Source: Emiliania huxleyi CCMP1516
Taxonomy: Eukaryota; Haptophyta; Isochrysidales; Noelaerhabdaceae
DNA length: 64,000 nt
Direction of reading: 5' to 3'
Assembly: GCF_000372725.1 (NCBI RefSeq)
Contig: NW_005200250.1
Span: 773,721 to 837,720, forward strand
Made by a program: the position numbers and the translations under genes. Of the stretch, positions 31,734 to 42,900 are shown in pieces. Numbering within the stretch: the first letter of the stretch is position 1; each line of letters begins with the position of its first letter. Below the pieces are notes generated by a model. It was not told where the DNA came from and made no database searches. It saw only the letters and a list, made by a program, of their open reading frames with translations.

Positions 31734-34700
31734 ATGAGCGACGAGCTCGCCCCGAAGCAGCGCGTGATCATTCGCGGTCTCACCGCCGAGCACTTCAACG
31801 GGCTCGAGGGCCGACTTCTCCGCTTCGACGACAAGCTCGGGCGGTGGAAAGTGCGCGTCGGCGCAGTGGCCGGCGAGGAGAGACTCACGCTCGCCCTGAA
31901 GCGCGAGAACCTGGAGCGGCTTGGCGGCGGCGGCGCCAGCAGTGGCGGCGACGCGAGCAGCAGCGGTTGCAGCGGCGGCGGCGCCAGCAGCAGCGGTGCA
32001 GAAAGTAGCGCTCGCGGCGGGAGCGGCAGTGGCGGCGGCGGCACCAACAGTTGCGGCGGGAGCGGCGGCGGGAGCGGCGGCGGGAGCGGCGATTGCAGAA
32101 GTGGCGGCGGCGGCAGTGGCAGCTCGGGCGTGCACGACGGCAGCGGGAGCGCCGAGTCGGGCGGCGGCAGCGGTGCTTTGGCGGCGGTGGCGGAGGGGGC
32201 GGGCGGGGCGGCGGTGGAGGAGGGGGGCGGCTTGGCGGAGGAGGCGGTCACGGGCGGCTTGGCGGAGGAGTCGGGCGGCTTGGCGGCGGTGGAGGAGGGG
32301 AGCGGCTCTGCGGTGGAGGGAGCGGCGGCGTGCGCCCGGGCGGTCGCCGCTGCGTCTGAGGCGGGCGACGGCAGCCCGGCTGCTGATCCCAAGCGGCTGC
32401 AACGAACGATCGGCGGCGGCGGCGGCGGCAGTAGCAGCTCGGGCACGCCCGAGTCTGGCGGGGGCAGCGCTTTGGCTGGGGCGGTGGAGGAGGGGTTCGG
32501 CTTGGCGGAGGCGGTCGCTGCGGCGGGCGAGCTCTCAAGCGGTGGCGCGGCTGCTGGCTCATCTGACTCATCGGGCTCGCAGCACCCCCGCGCCCCCGCG
32601 CTTCCGCCGGGGTGGAGCAAGATCACCGACTACGGCAAGGTCAAGGGCTACCGCGGGCCGGCCGGCGAGCGCGTCACTACGAGGAAGGAGGCGTGGCGCC
32701 GGCACGAGGCGGCGGCGGAGGAGGCGGGCACGGAGGCGGGTGCGGAGGCGGAGGCGGAGGCGGAGGCGGAGGCGGAGGCGGAGGCGGAGGCGGAGGCGGA
32801 GGCGGCGGCGCCTACCGAGGCCGTGATGGCCGAGGGTGCGGGCCTGCGATTGCACCTCTCCAGCAGCAGCAGCACCGGCTACAAGGGAGTGTCGCAGGTT
32901 GCCTCTGGCCGCTTCCAAGCGTGCCACTGGGTGCACGGAAGGTGTGACTGCCTCGGAACCTTCGACACGGCGGTGGAGGCGGCGGTGGCGTATGCGCGGG
33001 CGGCCGGCGAGTACCAGCCTCCTGCTCATCCTCCTCCGACAGTGGCGACAGAGGCGGAGGGGCTGCGGCTGCACCTCTCGAGCAGCAGCAGCACCGGCTA
33101 CAAGAGCGTGGGCAAGCTGCCCTCTGGCCGCTACCGGGCGGAGCACTACGTGGACGGACGGCGTGACTCCCTCGGCTGCTTCGACACGGCGGTGGAGGCG
33201 GCGGCGGCGTACGCGCGGGCGGCCGGCGCTGCGCCTGAGACTGGCGAGGGCGGTTTGTATGCCAAGCGGCAGCGCACGAGCAGCAGCGGCGGCGGCGGCA
33301 GCAGTAGCTCGGATGGGGTGACGGAGGAGGCGCCTGCCGAGGCGGTGGCGGAGGAGGCGGGGGGCATGCGCTTGCACCTCTCCAGCAGCAGTGCCACTGG
33401 GTACAAAGGCGTCTACAAAGGCGACGCCACCGGATACAAAGGCCGCTTCCTTGTGAAGCACTACGTGGACGGAAGGTGTGACTGCCTCGGCGCCTTCGAC
33501 TCGGCGGTGGAGGCGGCGGTGGCGTACGCGCGGGCGGTCGCGGAGGCGTCTCGAGCTTCCGCCCGCCCGGCCAGCGCTGCGTGTGATGAGGCGGACGACG
33601 GCAGCGGCCCAGCCCCGGAGGCCAAGCGGCAGCGCACGGCCCCCGCCGCCGTGCCCACGTGCCTCTCCGACTTCCCGCCGCACGGGTGCGAGGTGCTGAT
33701 CGCGCGCCGCGACGGAGAGCCCCTCTACTGCGGCGTCGTCGGCCACACGGCGGACAGCCTGCTGCTGGTCCATGTGCCCGAGTACTGGTGACTTGAACTC
33801 CTCGGTCATATTGACTAGGCGGACAGCCTGCTGCTGGTCGATGTGCCCGAGGACTGGCGACTTGAACTCCTCGGTCACATTGACTAGGCGGACAGCCTGC
33901 TGCTGGTCGATGTGCCCGGCGAGGCGGGCCCCGTTGCCAGGTCCGTCCACGGGCTACGGACCGGGCTGGGCGCAGCAGAGACGCGGCCGCTCGTCCGCCC
34001 TCTCGCGCACCTCCCGAGCCGCCCTCTCGCGGCGCAGGTCGCTGCAGCCGACCCGCACGCGATGCTTGCGCCGCCGCCGCCGCCTCCACGGCAAGGCGGC
34101 GGCGGCAGCAGCGGCGGCGGCGGCGGCGGCGGCGGCAGCAGTGGCGGCGGCAGCAGCAGTGGCGGCGGCGGTGCCTGCAGAAGAGATGGCGGTGCCGCTG
34201 CATGCAGCTACCTGCCACCGTCGGCCGCCTCGGCACGGCTAGGGTACGAGGACGTCAACGAGTCTGGTAACTTCGTGCTGTCTGCGTGCGGCACGCGGCG
34301 GGTGGCAGTGAGGTACGCACGAGAGTCAGTGCTCCACGGCTCGTGCCCCTTCGCTCATGCATTCATTGCTTTGTTCATTCATTCATTCATTCATGGACAG
34401 GTAGCCAGCATTCGTTCCTTCTGTCATTGATCCATCCATGAATGGACAGGTACGCACCGCACGAGGCGCTCTCCGCAGAGCTGGCGGAGCGGGTGCGGGC
34501 TGAGCACGGCCTTGGCTGCGCCTTGCCGGAACCTTCTCGGAACTTTCCGTGGATCCCCGTAGGTGGTGGAGTACGGCAAGCTGCGCGCGTTCGAGACGAG
34601 CGACGGGCGCGGCTGGGGTTTGTGCTGCGCGCGGCGTCTGCGCCGAGGCGACGTCGTCGTCGAGGTCCGAATCTCGGCTAGATCTCGGCTAGATCTCGGC

Positions 34701-36176
34701 TAGATCTGGGCTGCATCCCGGCTGCCCCTCGGCTGAGTCGTCTCACACTTCCACCTCCTTCGCTGTCGAGGCGATCGGCCGCTGCCTGAGCGAGGAGGAG
34801 TACGAGGCGGCTCACCGGACAGAGTTGCGTCGGAGACAGTGCGGACAGTCCGCGTTGGACGAGTCATGCGTGCCTCCTCAGGCGGTCGACCAGACGGAGT
34901 ACGTCGTCTCGTTCGACGACGAGACGCTCGAGCGCAAGCGGGCGGCGGGGGACGACGTGCTCTACATCGACGCGCGGCAGCAGGGCAGCAACGATGCGGC
35001 TCGCAAACGGCTCCTCGACGACGGCGGGTGACGTGCGAGCCTCACGACTGATAGGCAACATGATGCGGCTCGCAAACGATTCGGCGCAGCCGAACCTGAA
35101 GCTCCTCTACTGGCCTCCGCCGCAGCGGGGCGGGCTGCCCCGCCGCGCCTTCCTCGTCGCCACCGCCGACGTCCCCGCCTACGCCGAGCTGACTTGGTCG
35201 TACGGACAGCACTACCCCCGCCCGTGGCTGCCGGGCCGAGGGCCGGGCCGAGGCGACGGCAAGGCGCGCGCGATGCCGCCGGCCGTGGGCGTGGCCGAGG
35301 GCGTGGCCGAGGAGGCGGAGGGCTTGCGGCTGCACCTCTCCAGCAGCAACGCCACTGGGTACAGGGGCGTGTATGAGTACTCCACTGGCCGCTTCCAAGC
35401 GCAGCACTACGTGGACGGACGGCGTGACTCCCTCGGCTGCTTCGACACGGCGGTGGAGGCGGCGGCGGCGTACGCGCGGGCGGCCGCGGCGCCGGCAGAC
35501 TCGTCCTGGTCCAGCGGCGGCTCTTCGGCGGCCGAGCCATCGACGTCTGCGGCAGAGTTCGAGGTAGGCCGCGCCGGAGTCCGCCCCGGCTGAGGATGCG
35601 TCCACGACGCGTCCGCGGCCGTGCCTCTCGCAGGTGGATCGCATCCTGTCGGAGAGGCGGAGGGCGGGCGCCCCAGAGTACCTCGTCGCGTGGAAGGTGA
35701 CCTCGAAGGGCGCAGCCGCCACGGGGGGGAGGGGGAGGGGGAGGGGGGGGGGGTAGGGGGCGATTGCCGTGCGGACGGCGTCTCACGCCTCCTCCTCCTC
35801 CCGCGAGCAGGCGGGCCAGCCGACGTGGGAGCCGGCGTCCAACCTGGCGGACGAGGACGGCACGGTCTGCGCGGCGCTCCTCTCGTGGCAGGCGGGGGAG
35901 GCGGCCGCCAGTTCGCCGCCGTACGCAGAGGTGCCGCCGCAGCAACCAGACGGCCCGCCGCCGCTCGGCATGCCTCCGGTCGTGCGGGCCCTCGAGGGCG
36001 TCGGGCTGCAGGTGTACGCGGGCGTGTTTGAGGACCTGGGCTACGACGACTTGCGGTACCTCCTCGGGATGGACGCGGCGGAGCGGGCCCAGGTCGCCGA
36101 GAGCGTTGCGATGAAGCGCGGGCACGCCGAGAAGTTTGCCCGGTGGGGCTTCTCCATCCCAATCGCAGACGCGTAG
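31734..36176 (+). CDS. AP2 x3 - SET - AP2 - chromodomain - SAM protein
   Basis: Nine exons, all in phase: 31734-33749, 33888-34312, 34450-34492, 34563-34664, 34771-34806, 34882-34984, 35055-35563, 35634-35696, 35811-36176; 1220 aa. Order: KOW-like module (about 1-65), Ser/Gly linker, MBD-like LPPGWSKITDYGKVKGYRGP (about 289-325), AP2 domains at about 369, 442 and 544 (TGYKGV...GRFQA, LG(C/T)FDTAVEAAxAYARA), then a split SET domain at about 829-960 (VLYIDARQQG, RLANDSAQPNL, ELTWSYG), a fourth AP2 at about 1000-1050, chromodomain VDRILSERR...EYLVAWK + TWEPASNL at about 1079-1115, and SAM (GLQVYAGVFEDLGYDDLRYL) at about 1150-1215. It should bind DNA and methylated histone and methylate lysine. 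The preserved phase across eight junctions argues for one gene. Linkers are Gly/Ser-rich. Confidence 0.8.
33750..33887 (+). repeat. Intron made of two 69-bp tandem copies of the exon edge
   Basis: GCGGACAGCCTGCTGCTGGT starts at 33750, 33819 and 33888, exactly 69 bp apart. The third copy is the start of exon 2 of the AP2-SET gene. Each unit ends TTGACTAG. Splicing GC(33750)-AG(33887) restores frame; without it translation ends at VPEYW-stop. Confidence 0.92.
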
Positions 36177-36572
36177 TCGGGAGCTGAACTTGTTCTCGCG
36201 CGGGCCCCTAGACTTAAACTAGACCCCAGTCCCCAGAGGCTAGAAGGGAGTGTACCCCGCCGTACGTACGGGCGAGACACGTTACGTGGTCGCGTGGTCG
36301 CGGGAGACGCAGAGGCGCGTGCGCGTTGTGACGTTCTGTTGTGCGCAACCTCCGGTCTTGACCGGAACCACTCGGCGCGGCTCGCTGTGATCTCACTCGC
36401 TGTGACTTGTGACGACTAATCGTAAAGCACGGATCTCGCCTTTTGATTTTCACATACTAGATATATCCCTCTCTGTAGACTCTGTGTCGACTCTGAGTAC
36501 TGACGGACCTCCACGCTCCACGCAATCATGGCCACAAGCCTTCCGTACCGCTTTCGCTCTCGGCGTTCATCG
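36177..36572. other. Convergent spacer
   Basis: 3' flanks of the AP2-SET gene (+) and the nucleolar-like gene (-). Nothing recognised. Confidence 0.5.
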
Positions 36573-37271
36573 CTACCCCGCGATCCGCGCCGCACCCACC
36601 GCCGCGTCGAAGCCGCCGTCGCCTCCGCCGCGCCGCTGCTTCGCCGCACGGTAGCTCTCGAGCACCGCCTCGCGCTGCCGAGCGAGCGCGTCGGCGGCCG
36701 CAGTCTTGTGGGGCGACTTGCGCGCGAGCACGCCCTTGATCTGGAGCTCGGGCGGCGCGGCGTTGGTCTCGCCGAAGCGAGGGAGCCTCGCCGCGACCTC
36801 CGCCTTCGGCTTCCGCGGCTTGACGGGCGCGTGCGGCTCCTGCGGCGGCCCTCTCTCGTTTGCCGCCTCGCCGCCGCCCTCCTCTTCTTGGCGCCGCCTC
36901 TTCTTCTTGGCGGGAGGCTTCGGCGCGGGGCCGTGCTGCGCGCCGCCTCGCTCACTGCCGCTCGCCGCCCCCGCCTCCGCCTGCTGCGCCTGCGCCTGCT
37001 GCTGCGCCTGCTGCCTTTGCTTCTTGGACGGCCTCCGCTCGCCCGTGTCCTCGATGTGGCGCGGCCGCCGCTCGGCCGACGCGCCCTGCTGCACGAGCTG
37101 CACCGCGTGCATCATCTGCCGCATCTTGCGCGGCACCTGCGTGTCCCACGACGCCTTGAAGGGAACGACGTCCTTGGTATCAACGCGGTACGCATTCTCG
37201 AGCAGCGCGCCGCTCATGTTCTTCTCGCGCTTGCGGCTCGCGAGCGAGCGGGACTTGGCGTGGCGGCCCAT
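36573..37271 (-). CDS. Basic nucleolar-type protein, CCDC137-like
   Basis: 232 aa, intronless. MGRHAKSRSLASRKREKN opens a strongly basic protein. PRKMRQMMHAVQL and RFGETNAAPPELQIKGVLAR sit in the same order as the two conserved blocks of CCDC137-type nucleolar proteins (P-x-RLREIM and FGE-x3-PP-x-L). The centre is low complexity (QQAQQQAQAQQAE) and basic (AKKKRRRQEEE), consistent with nuclear or nucleolar location. The match is weak and rests on short motifs. Start chosen at the ATG giving MGRHAK; longer frames upstream are Arg/Ser-rich without support. It is head-to-head with the ankyrin gene, 169 bp between the two ATGs, so they may share a promoter. Confidence 0.5.
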   Translation of the reverse strand: MGRHAKSRSLASRKREKNMSGALLENAYRVDTKDVVPFKASWDTQVPRKMRQMMHAVQLVQQGASAERRPRHIEDTGERRPSKKQRQQAQQQAQAQQAEAGAASGSERGGAQHGPAPKPPAKKKRRRQEEEGGGEAANERGPPQEPHAPVKPRKPKAEVAARLPRFGETNAAPPELQIKGVLARKSPHKTAAADALARQREAVLESYRAAKQRRGGGDGGFDAAVGAARIAG

Positions 37272-37440
37272 GGCGATGCTGCGCAGGGATGGGTGCGAGG
37301 AGCGGGGAGCGAGCGCAAACGAGAGAGAGAGAGTTGCGACGCGTGAGGCGACGAGCCAGCGCGCTGGAGGCTGTGCGGAAAAGAATGAAGGCGAGAACAC
37401 AAAAGAGACAAAAAGAAAAAAACCGGGGCAGAAGGGAACC
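37272..37440. promoter_or_regulatory. Putative bidirectional promoter
   Basis: 169 bp separate the start codons of two divergent genes. The stretch contains a GAGAGAGAGAG run and an A-rich tract (about 37380-37425). Promoter function is inferred from position only. Confidence 0.4.
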
Positions 37441-39708
37441 ATGACGCAAGGGCGGTCGCACCTCGCGGTGTTGCGAGGCGACGAAGCAGCGGTGCGTTCG
37501 TGGCTCGAGAGAGGCGGGCGAGCAAACACCACACACAAGTACGGCGAGGTGACCGGATATACCCTGCTGATGGACGCTGCCGGCCAGGGCCACGAGCGGG
37601 TGGCCGAGTTACTATTGCAGCACGGCGCTCAAGTCAACCTGCAGAGCAGCGAAGGCGACACCGCGCTGATGCTCGCCGCCCAGGGGGGGCACGAGCGGGT
37701 GGTCGAGCTGATGCTGCGGCGCGGCGCGGAGATCAACGTGCAGGGCAGCAATGGCCGCACTGCGCTGATGGCCGCCGCCACCAGCGGCCACGAGCGGGTG
37801 GTTGAGCCGCTGCTTCAGCGCGGCGCGGAGATCAACGTGCAGGACAGCAATGGCGACACCGCGCTGGTGCTCGCCGCCATCGGCGGCCACGAGCGGGTGG
37901 TCGGGCTGATGCTGCAGCGCGGCGCTGGCGCCGAGGTCAACATGCAGAGCCGCGAAGGTCGCACCGCGCTGATGGTCGCCGCTAGCAAGGGCCGCGACCG
38001 AGTCGTCGAGCTGCTGCTGCAGCACAGTGCTGAGGTCAACCTGCAGGACGGCCACGGCGGCACCGCGCTGATGGACGCCGCCGGCTACGGCAACGAGCGG
38101 GTGGTCGAGCTGCTGCTGCAGCGTGGGGCTGAGATCAACGTGCAGGACAGCAATGGCGACACCGCGCTGATGCTCGCCGCCCAGGAGGGCCACGAACGGG
38201 TGGTTGAGCTGCTGCTGCGGAGCGGCGCTGAGGTCAACATGCAGGACAGCGACGGCTACACCGCGCTGATGTGTGCCGCGGAGAACGGCCGCGAGCTGGT
38301 GGTGGAGCTGTTGCTGCAGCATGGCGCTGAGCTCAGCCTGCAGAGGAGCAACGGCGGCACCGCGTTGATGGCCGCCGCCGGCCAAGGCCACGAACGGGTG
38401 GTTGAGCTGCTGCTGCAGCGCGGCGCGGAGATCAACAAGCAGAAGAGCGACGGCTTCACCGCGCTGATGCTCGCCGCCATCGACGGCCACGAGCGGGTGG
38501 TCGAGCTGCTGCTTCAGCGCGGCGCGGAGATCAACAAGCAGGACGGCAAAGGCCACACCGCGCTGAGGCTCGCCGCCGCCAGGCTCGCCACCGCCAGCGG
38601 TCACGAGCGGGCGATCGAGCTGCTGCTTCAGCACGGCGCGGATGTCAACCTGCAGGACAGCCACGGCCTCACCGCGCTGATGTTCGCCGCCCAGGAGGGC
38701 CACGAGCGGGTGGTCGAGAAGCTGCTGCAGCGCGGCGCGGAGGTGTGCGAGCAGGACAGCATCGGCCGCACTGCGCTGATGGGCGCCGCCCGCAGTGGCC
38801 ACGAGCGGATGGTCGAGCTGCTGCTGCGGCGTGGCGCGGAGATCAACGAGCAGGGCAGCAACGGCTGGACCGCGCTGATGGGCGCCGCCAACTACGGCCA
38901 CGAGCGGGTGGTCGAGCTGATGCTTCAGCGTGGGGCGGAGATCAACCTGCAGGACAGCAGAGGCACCACCGCGCTGATGGTCGCCGCCCAGGAGGGCCAC
39001 GAGCGGGTGGTCGAGCTGCTGCTTCAGCGCGGCGCGGATGTCAACCTGCAGGACAGCATCGGCCTCACCGCGCTGATGACCGCCGCTGGCAACGGCCACG
39101 AGCGAGTGGTCGAGCTGCTGCTTCGGCGCGGCGCGGAGGTCAACGTGCAGCAGAGCGACGGCTTCACCGCGCTGATGGGCGCCGCCGCCACCGGCCACCT
39201 CCCCGTCGTGCTCTGCCTGCTGCAGGCTGGCGCGGATACGAAGGCTCGCCATGCGGACGGCTGGTCCGCGCTGCAGCTCGCCAAGAAGGAAGAGGCCAAG
39301 CCTGCGACTGCCGAGGCCGCCAGTGCTCCTCCAAAGGACCACGCCGGGTGCGTGCGCGCTCTCACAGCAGCAATGAGAGAGGCGGAGGCGGCGGAGAAGG
39401 CTGCAGAGAAGGCGCTCGAGGTCAAGGGGCGGCGCGAGCAGCGCGAGCGGGAGGCGGAGGCGGCGGCGCGAGAGCGCGAGCAGACGGCATGCAGGCGGGA
39501 GGCAGAGCTGGCGGCGGACGAGGCGCGGCGGGCGGCGAACGCGGCGGCGCTGGAGGAGCAGAGGCGAGCCATTGCGGCGGAGGCAGAGGCGAAGCTGGCC
39601 GCTGAGCGCGCGGCAGCAGAGGAGACGCTGCGGGCGAGAGAGGCGGAGAAGCTTGCGGCTGAGGAAGAGCGGCGAGAGGAGCAGCGGGCGGTCTGTGCGA
39701 CCGCCTAA
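37441..39708 (+). CDS. Ankyrin repeat protein with C-terminal coiled coil
   Basis: 755 aa, intronless, first ATG MTQGRSHLAVLRGDEAAVRS. About 18 ankyrin repeats run from residue 10 to about 610, most close to the consensus GHERVVELLLQRGAEINxQD then SNGDTALMLAA; one repeat carries a short insertion (ARLATASGHERAIELL). Then ADTKARHADGWSALQLAKKE caps the array, and residues about 650-755 form a long charged coiled coil (EAEAAEKAAEKALEVKGRRE...). No enzyme domain or membrane segment. A scaffold role is likely; partner unknown. The repeats are so similar at DNA level to those in the ankyrin genes 7 kb to the left and 7 kb to the right that recent duplication or gene conversion is likely. Confidence 0.85.
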   Translation: MTQGRSHLAVLRGDEAAVRSWLERGGRANTTHKYGEVTGYTLLMDAAGQGHERVAELLLQHGAQVNLQSSEGDTALMLAAQGGHERVVELMLRRGAEINVQGSNGRTALMAAATSGHERVVEPLLQRGAEINVQDSNGDTALVLAAIGGHERVVGLMLQRGAGAEVNMQSREGRTALMVAASKGRDRVVELLLQHSAEVNLQDGHGGTALMDAAGYGNERVVELLLQRGAEINVQDSNGDTALMLAAQEGHERVVELLLRSGAEVNMQDSDGYTALMCAAENGRELVVELLLQHGAELSLQRSNGGTALMAAAGQGHERVVELLLQRGAEINKQKSDGFTALMLAAIDGHERVVELLLQRGAEINKQDGKGHTALRLAAARLATASGHERAIELLLQHGADVNLQDSHGLTALMFAAQEGHERVVEKLLQRGAEVCEQDSIGRTALMGAARSGHERMVELLLRRGAEINEQGSNGWTALMGAANYGHERVVELMLQRGAEINLQDSRGTTALMVAAQEGHERVVELLLQRGADVNLQDSIGLTALMTAAGNGHERVVELLLRRGAEVNVQQSDGFTALMGAAATGHLPVVLCLLQAGADTKARHADGWSALQLAKKEEAKPATAEAASAPPKDHAGCVRALTAAMREAEAAEKAAEKALEVKGRREQREREAEAAAREREQTACRREAELAADEARRAANAAALEEQRRAIAAEAEAKLAAERAAAEETLRAREAEKLAAEEERREEQRAVCATA

Positions 39709-39983
39709 GATACGTCCGAAAATTCCTTTTTTGCACGACACTGCTAATGCCAGTGCGCGCCAGCTTAAGAATTTTTCTTTTTTGCACACGTCGTCTGCGC
39801 CTTTTCTGTCGTGTGAATCGTAATCCTGTGATTTCGGGGCCCGGGGTTGGGATCCTCTGCGGCCGGGTTCAGAAAACACGCCGGCGTGGGGAACCTCCAG
39901 CCAGAGGCCGCCAGGGCCTGTGGAGCGCGAGGGTTGCTGAGCGACGGGAGCTGTCTCCTCGTTGGCGAGTAGTCGAGACGATT

Positions 39984-42900
39984 ATGGTCCAGGCCGTCCT
40001 CTGCATCGACGTCTCTCAGCGGGTCGCGGTCGACGCCAGCGGCCGCCGCGCGCCTCGCGGAGAGGGTGCGCTCATTCTGGCCGCCGGCAAGCTCTCCTTC
40101 TTTCCGCGTCCCAGTGAGGATGGCTTTGACGCAGAGCCGTGGGTCATCGATCTGCAGCAGCGCACCCTTGCGTGGTCGAGCCACGGCGAGCTGGCGGTGC
40201 TGAGCTCAGGAGCCGAGGACGTTGGCTACACGGCTCTGAGCATGCGCGGTACGGCTGCTGAGTTCCACGAGCTCGCAAGGCTGCTCGGGCTGCCGCCGCC
40301 GCCGCCCGAGCCGCCCGCCGACCCAGCCGCGGCCCGGCGCGCGGCTGCGATCGCCTCCACGATTGAAGACGGCGGCGCGAGGGCGGCGCTAGCCGTGCGC
40401 GACGGCGCCGGGCGGCTCACGTCTGGCCTCGAGCGCGCGCTCGCCGCCTTCAAGGAGGAGGTGGAGCCGCGCTCGCAGCCGACGGCGGTCTCGCGCTCGA
40501 CCGAGCAGCTCGTGCAGTCTGCGCGCGCCGCGGCTTGCGTCGCGGAGGACCTCACGCGCGCCGTCGGCGCGGGCGTGTCGGTTGTGGCGTCGGCCGTCGG
40601 GGCGGAGGCTGGCGCAGCGCTGCGCAGGGCTGCGGCTAGATTGAGCCCACAGGCTGACACGGACCCAAGATCACGCACACGGCAGTCGAGAGCAGACAGA
40701 CAGCGACGTCCGACGGCAGTCGGGAGGCAACACTGGCGGTGCTCACGCCAAGCCGAGGCCCGAGCCCCGAATCGCTTGGGCGGCGGCACCCCAGCGTAGA
40801 GGGCGTGGAGTAGCGCTCCAATTGGTAAGTTTGAATTCCCTTAGGCGGCGAGCGGTCACCCGACCCGCGAGGCGCTGCTCGCGGTCGGGGGAGCGACGCT
40901 GAGCGCTGCGTCGGAGGTGGTGGACGCGATCTACTCGGCGGCGGGCGAGGTGGCGAGCGGCGGCGCCGCGGCCGCGTCGGGCGCCATCCGACATGTCCAC
41001 GGGGAGGACGCCGGGCGAGATCTAGCCGAGATCTGGGCGAGATCTGGCCGAGATATGACACGGGGAGGACGGCGGGCGAGATCTAGCCGAGATCTTCTGC
41101 TCCCCTGCTGCTCCCAAACTGCTTCCCTGCTGCTCCCCTGCTGCTCCCAAACTGCTTCCCTGCTGCTCCCCTGCTGCTCCCAAACTGCTTCCCTGCTGCT
41201 CCCCTGCTGCTCCCAAACTGCTCCCCTGCTGCAGGCGGGTGGCGGGCGAGGGGCTCGGCGCGGTCTCCTCCGCCGCCGCGGCGGCGAGGAACCTCTCCCT
41301 CCTCCGGAGCCGCGGTGCGCTTCTCAGAAGCACCGCCACCGGCGCCGCACGGATGTGCAGTGGCAGTGGCACCGGCGACGGCGGAGAGGACGCAGGACAC
41401 GTCTCTCGGCTGCAGCAGCAGCAGCACTCTGCGCCGGGCAGCGAGGAGGAGGAGGAGGCGGAGGAGGAGGCGGCGGCAGAGGAGGCGGCGGCTTCGTCTG
41501 AGGAGGCGCCGGCATGCGAGGAGGAGGAGGAGGCGGCAGAGGAGGCGCCGGCATGCGAGGAGGCGGACCCGCTCTGCAGTCTCGCCCTCTCCTCGCCCGT
41601 CCCGCGCCCTGCCGGAGGCGTGCATCGGCTCGACGCGCGCGCGGACATGTCCAGAACACGTCCACGACATGTCCACGACATGTCCCGGAGGCGTGCCGCG
41701 GCTCGACGCGACCAGCTGGCCGCGGGACCCTGCCCTGGCGGCGGCGCAGTTTGACGCACTGCGGCGGCGCAGGCAGCCGGTGGTGCTGTCGGGCTGCGTG
41801 GGGCACTGGCCGGCGCTGCGCTGCTGGTCGCACGCAACTAGTACGCGCGCGCAACACGTCAAGTAGAAGACTCCGTCAGTGTCGACGTCGTTGTTGATCA
41901 GGTCGCACGCCTACTTGCGCAAAGCCCTCGGGGACAAGCTCGTGCACGTGGCGTGCACGCCCGACGGGCTCGGCGACGCCGTCACACGCACGGCCTCCGG
42001 CGAGCAGGACCTCAGCCCCTTTGAGCTTCGCCCTGAGAGCTACCACTGAAGCGCTAACCCCAGCCCAACCAACACCAGCCCCTCCCCATCAGCCCCCCCC
42101 CCCCCCCCCCCCAAGCCCCGGCCCTGCCGGCGAGCAGGTCTTCGTCAAGCCGCACGAGGCGGAGATGCCCTTCTCCGCATTCGTCGACCTGATCGAGACT
42201 CCCCTCCAGCCGGCGACCCGAGGCGGCGGCGGCGCTGACGGACGCAGCGGCGGCGCTGACGGTCGCAGCGGCGGCGCTGAAGGTGACAGCGGCGGCGAAG
42301 AGGGCGGCAGCGACGGCTCGTGGAGAGGCGGAGGAGGCGGCGGCGCGGGGGGAGGCGGCTGCGGCGCGACGGGCGACCGTCGCGCGGGGCGGCCGGTGGT
42401 ATACGCCTCGCACCAGAACTCGAGCTTGCGTACCGAGTTCGAGCCGCTCTGGCGCGGCATCGACTTGCCGCAGGGTGTGTGGGTGCGACACGGCGTCTGG
42501 ATTTGTCCAGCGGTCGTGTCTTTAGGCGCGACGTCGACTTGTCTCTGGCGTGGGCCGACGCAGCCTTTGGTGGACCGCCCGCCCCGCAACCAAGTCTTGG
42601 ATGGGCGAGATCACGCGAGATCACGCGAGATCGACCGAGATTAGGTGCCCCGCCCGCCGCGACCAACTTTTGGATGGGCGAGGACGCGGCGCGCACCACG
42701 GTGCGCGCCGACTTGCGAGACGAGGCTGCGTGTCTTGATTGCCGAATGACACTGACGGGTGATGCCGCCCTCAGGTGCACGCCAATGAGTAGTTCATTCG
42801 TTGATAATTAATACTTACCTGGTAATAATTAATCCATCCGTCCTCAGGTGCACGCCAATCAGTAGTTGTCTACCTTTCTAATTAATAATCCATCCTTGAG

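Noticed and set aside
37612-39879. 755-codon open frame antisense to the ankyrin gene (and similar ones antisense to the other ankyrin genes)
   Set aside because: The 99-bp ankyrin unit has no antisense stop, so repetition alone keeps the frame open. Its translation is a monotonous repeat with no start context or domain.
39847-39879. Alternative start of the senescence/JMJD7 gene upstream of 39984
   Set aside because: The frame is open upstream but without ATG until 39984, and the upstream part lies in the 3' flank of the ankyrin gene with the dispersed repeat.
42060-42120. Poly-C tract as an assembly gap or terminator
   Set aside because: It lies within a phase-preserving intron (42008-42137) and similar C runs occur in other introns here, so no special function is needed.
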